Shown here: positions 6,581 to 7,388 of the stretch, in pieces | Layout of the letters: every line of letters begins with the position of its first letter | How positions within the stretch are numbered: position 1 is the first letter of the stretch | Assembly (NCBI GenBank): GCA_964503615.1 | Contig: CAZDBA010000203.1 | Span: 1 to 7,388, forward strand | Direction: 5' to 3' | From: CAZDBA01 sp964503615 | Lineage (GTDB): Bacteria; Planctomycetota; Planctomycetia; Pirellulales; Pirellulaceae | DNA: 7,388 bases | Translations under genes and position numbers: made by a program | Notes under the pieces: model-generated | Told to the model about the DNA's origin: nothing | The model's input: only the letters and a program-made list of their open reading frames with translations | Database searches by the model: none

Positions 6581-7388
6581 TTACTTCGAAAGCCCTACCT
6601 GCGACACCGAATTAAGATTCGCACCGGACACAGTAAAGGTAACATCGGCGGGGCTGGATTTGAGAATCGCAACAACCTTTCCTTTGTCATCGGCGGTTGC
6701 GACTTGATATTCTTCGGTGCCATTCCACATGCAAAGTTGGCAACCCGGCGCGTCGGTCGAAACAGTAATCTCGTGACCCGCTTTTACGCTTTTGGATTTG
6801 ATCTCGACCGAGGGTGTTGCCGGTGTTTGGGCCCGCATGTCCAACGTCGGATCACCCAACAGATTAAGTTCGCAAATACAAAGGTGAATGGCCGAAGACT
6901 CTTTCGCCTCGGAGCCGATTGCATCCTTTGCTCGCATCATTGCGTGTCCGGTTGAGCAACCTTCGCTCAAACCAAACGTCCAATAATTGGTCATACACAT
7001 CGTCGTGCCATCCAGTTTGCCTTCGGTAATCATCAACCGCATATCGGAACGTTTCGCAAAGTGCGGTTTTCCTGTCCGCACGGGTGCAACGACCGCAACC
7101 GAACCGGCTCCAGGTAACCGCAAGATTTCTTCAACGATCGACGGATCGGTCTTTGAATCAAATTGGCCTGTGAAACAGGAGACGGTCGTGATCAACGGAT
7201 AGGCGCCTTTGTTTTCGAGCTTTCCAAGCTCCTTTGAATCTAACTTAGACCTTTTCTCCAATACCCAAGCAGGCAAAAACCCATGACCGTGTATATGCAA
7301 TTTGCTTGTGGTCTTGTCATTAAAAAGCTGAACAACGTTTTCAGCGTTGAGTGGATAGCTGCCCGGTTCGTCTTCTTCATCCCAAGGG
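6581..7388 (-). CDS. C25 (gingipain-like) cysteine peptidase, C-terminal part
   Basis: The frame is open from the right edge to a TAA at 6583-6581, giving the last 269 codons or so; the start is outside the window. A TTG at 7300 is not the start, because the frame continues through it with coding-like sequence. The peptidase C25 core is recognisable: HIHGHG, whose last His (codon 7285-7283) fits the catalytic histidine; TTVSCFTGQFD, whose Cys (codon 7177-7175) fits the catalytic nucleophile; GSVAVVAPVRTG; and ELNLLGDPTL, the motif that usually closes the domain. About 85 residues follow (VEIKSKSVKAGHEITVSTDA... to the end), rich in beta strands and resembling the Ig-like domain that follows the gingipain catalytic domain. 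Family members are exported endopeptidases, often made as zymogens; export here is inferred because the N-terminus is missing. A CQLC pair in the tail is unusual. No Por-type sorting domain is evident. Confidence 0.88.
   Translation of the reverse strand, partial: PWDEEDEPGSYPLNAENVVQLFNDKTTSKLHIHGHGFLPAWVLEKRSKLDSKELGKLENKGAYPLITTVSCFTGQFDSKTDPSIVEEILRLPGAGSVAVVAPVRTGKPHFAKRSDMRLMITEGKLDGTTMCMTNYWTFGLSEGCSTGHAMMRAKDAIGSEAKESSAIHLCICELNLLGDPTLDMRAQTPATPSVEIKSKSVKAGHEITVSTDAPGCQLCMWNGTEEYQVATADDKGKVVAILKSSPADVTFTVSGANLNSVSQVGLSK

Noticed and set aside
1..7388. Defence system, biosynthetic cluster, mobile element or CRISPR array
   Set aside because: No nuclease, transposase, integrase, biosynthetic enzyme, regularly spaced repeats or attachment-like repeats are present. 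The genes look like ordinary planctomycete chromosome content.

Overview
The window looks like chromosomal DNA from a planctomycete, most likely of the Pirellulales (inference). The evidence is protein style: large secreted proteins and lipoproteins of unknown function, a degenerate DUF1559-type segment (a planctomycete hallmark), a secreted HEAT/TPR protein whose terminal repeats have a typical planctomycete form, and a C25 (gingipain-like) cysteine peptidase. Base composition is moderate, and several starts lack a strong Shine-Dalgarno sequence. I see no tRNA, rRNA, CRISPR array, insertion sequence, integrase or phage gene.

Layout: (1) 1-210, the 3' end of an unrecognised plus-strand gene. 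(2) 246-3677, two minus-strand genes pointing toward it: a 740-residue lipoprotein (upstream) and a 354-residue exported protein (downstream), 144 bp apart. Both appear to be built from the same divergent beta-rich module of roughly 200-230 residues, twice in the lipoprotein and once in the smaller protein. The lipoprotein also ends in a degenerate DUF1559-like segment. (3) 3678-3969, a 292-bp divergent intergenic region with a perfect TATAAT box toward the plus-strand genes and a palindrome framed by direct repeats. (4) 3970-4416, a stand-alone response-regulator receiver protein with all phosphorylation residues and a C-terminal helix but no output domain. (5) 4592-6484, an exported HEAT-like/TPR protein in the same direction. 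(6) 6485-6580, a short convergent spacer with two small hairpins. (7) 6581 to the right edge, a minus-strand C25 cysteine peptidase with catalytic His and Cys visible and a C-terminal Ig-like tail; its N-terminus lies outside the window.

How the genes work together is not evident. Most products are predicted to leave the cytoplasm (lipoprotein, exported module protein, TPR protein, probably the peptidase), and the one signalling protein has no DNA-binding domain or adjacent kinase. I find no convincing new multi-gene system. The most interesting material is the module duplication shared by the two minus-strand genes and the DUF1559-like remnant in the lipoprotein.
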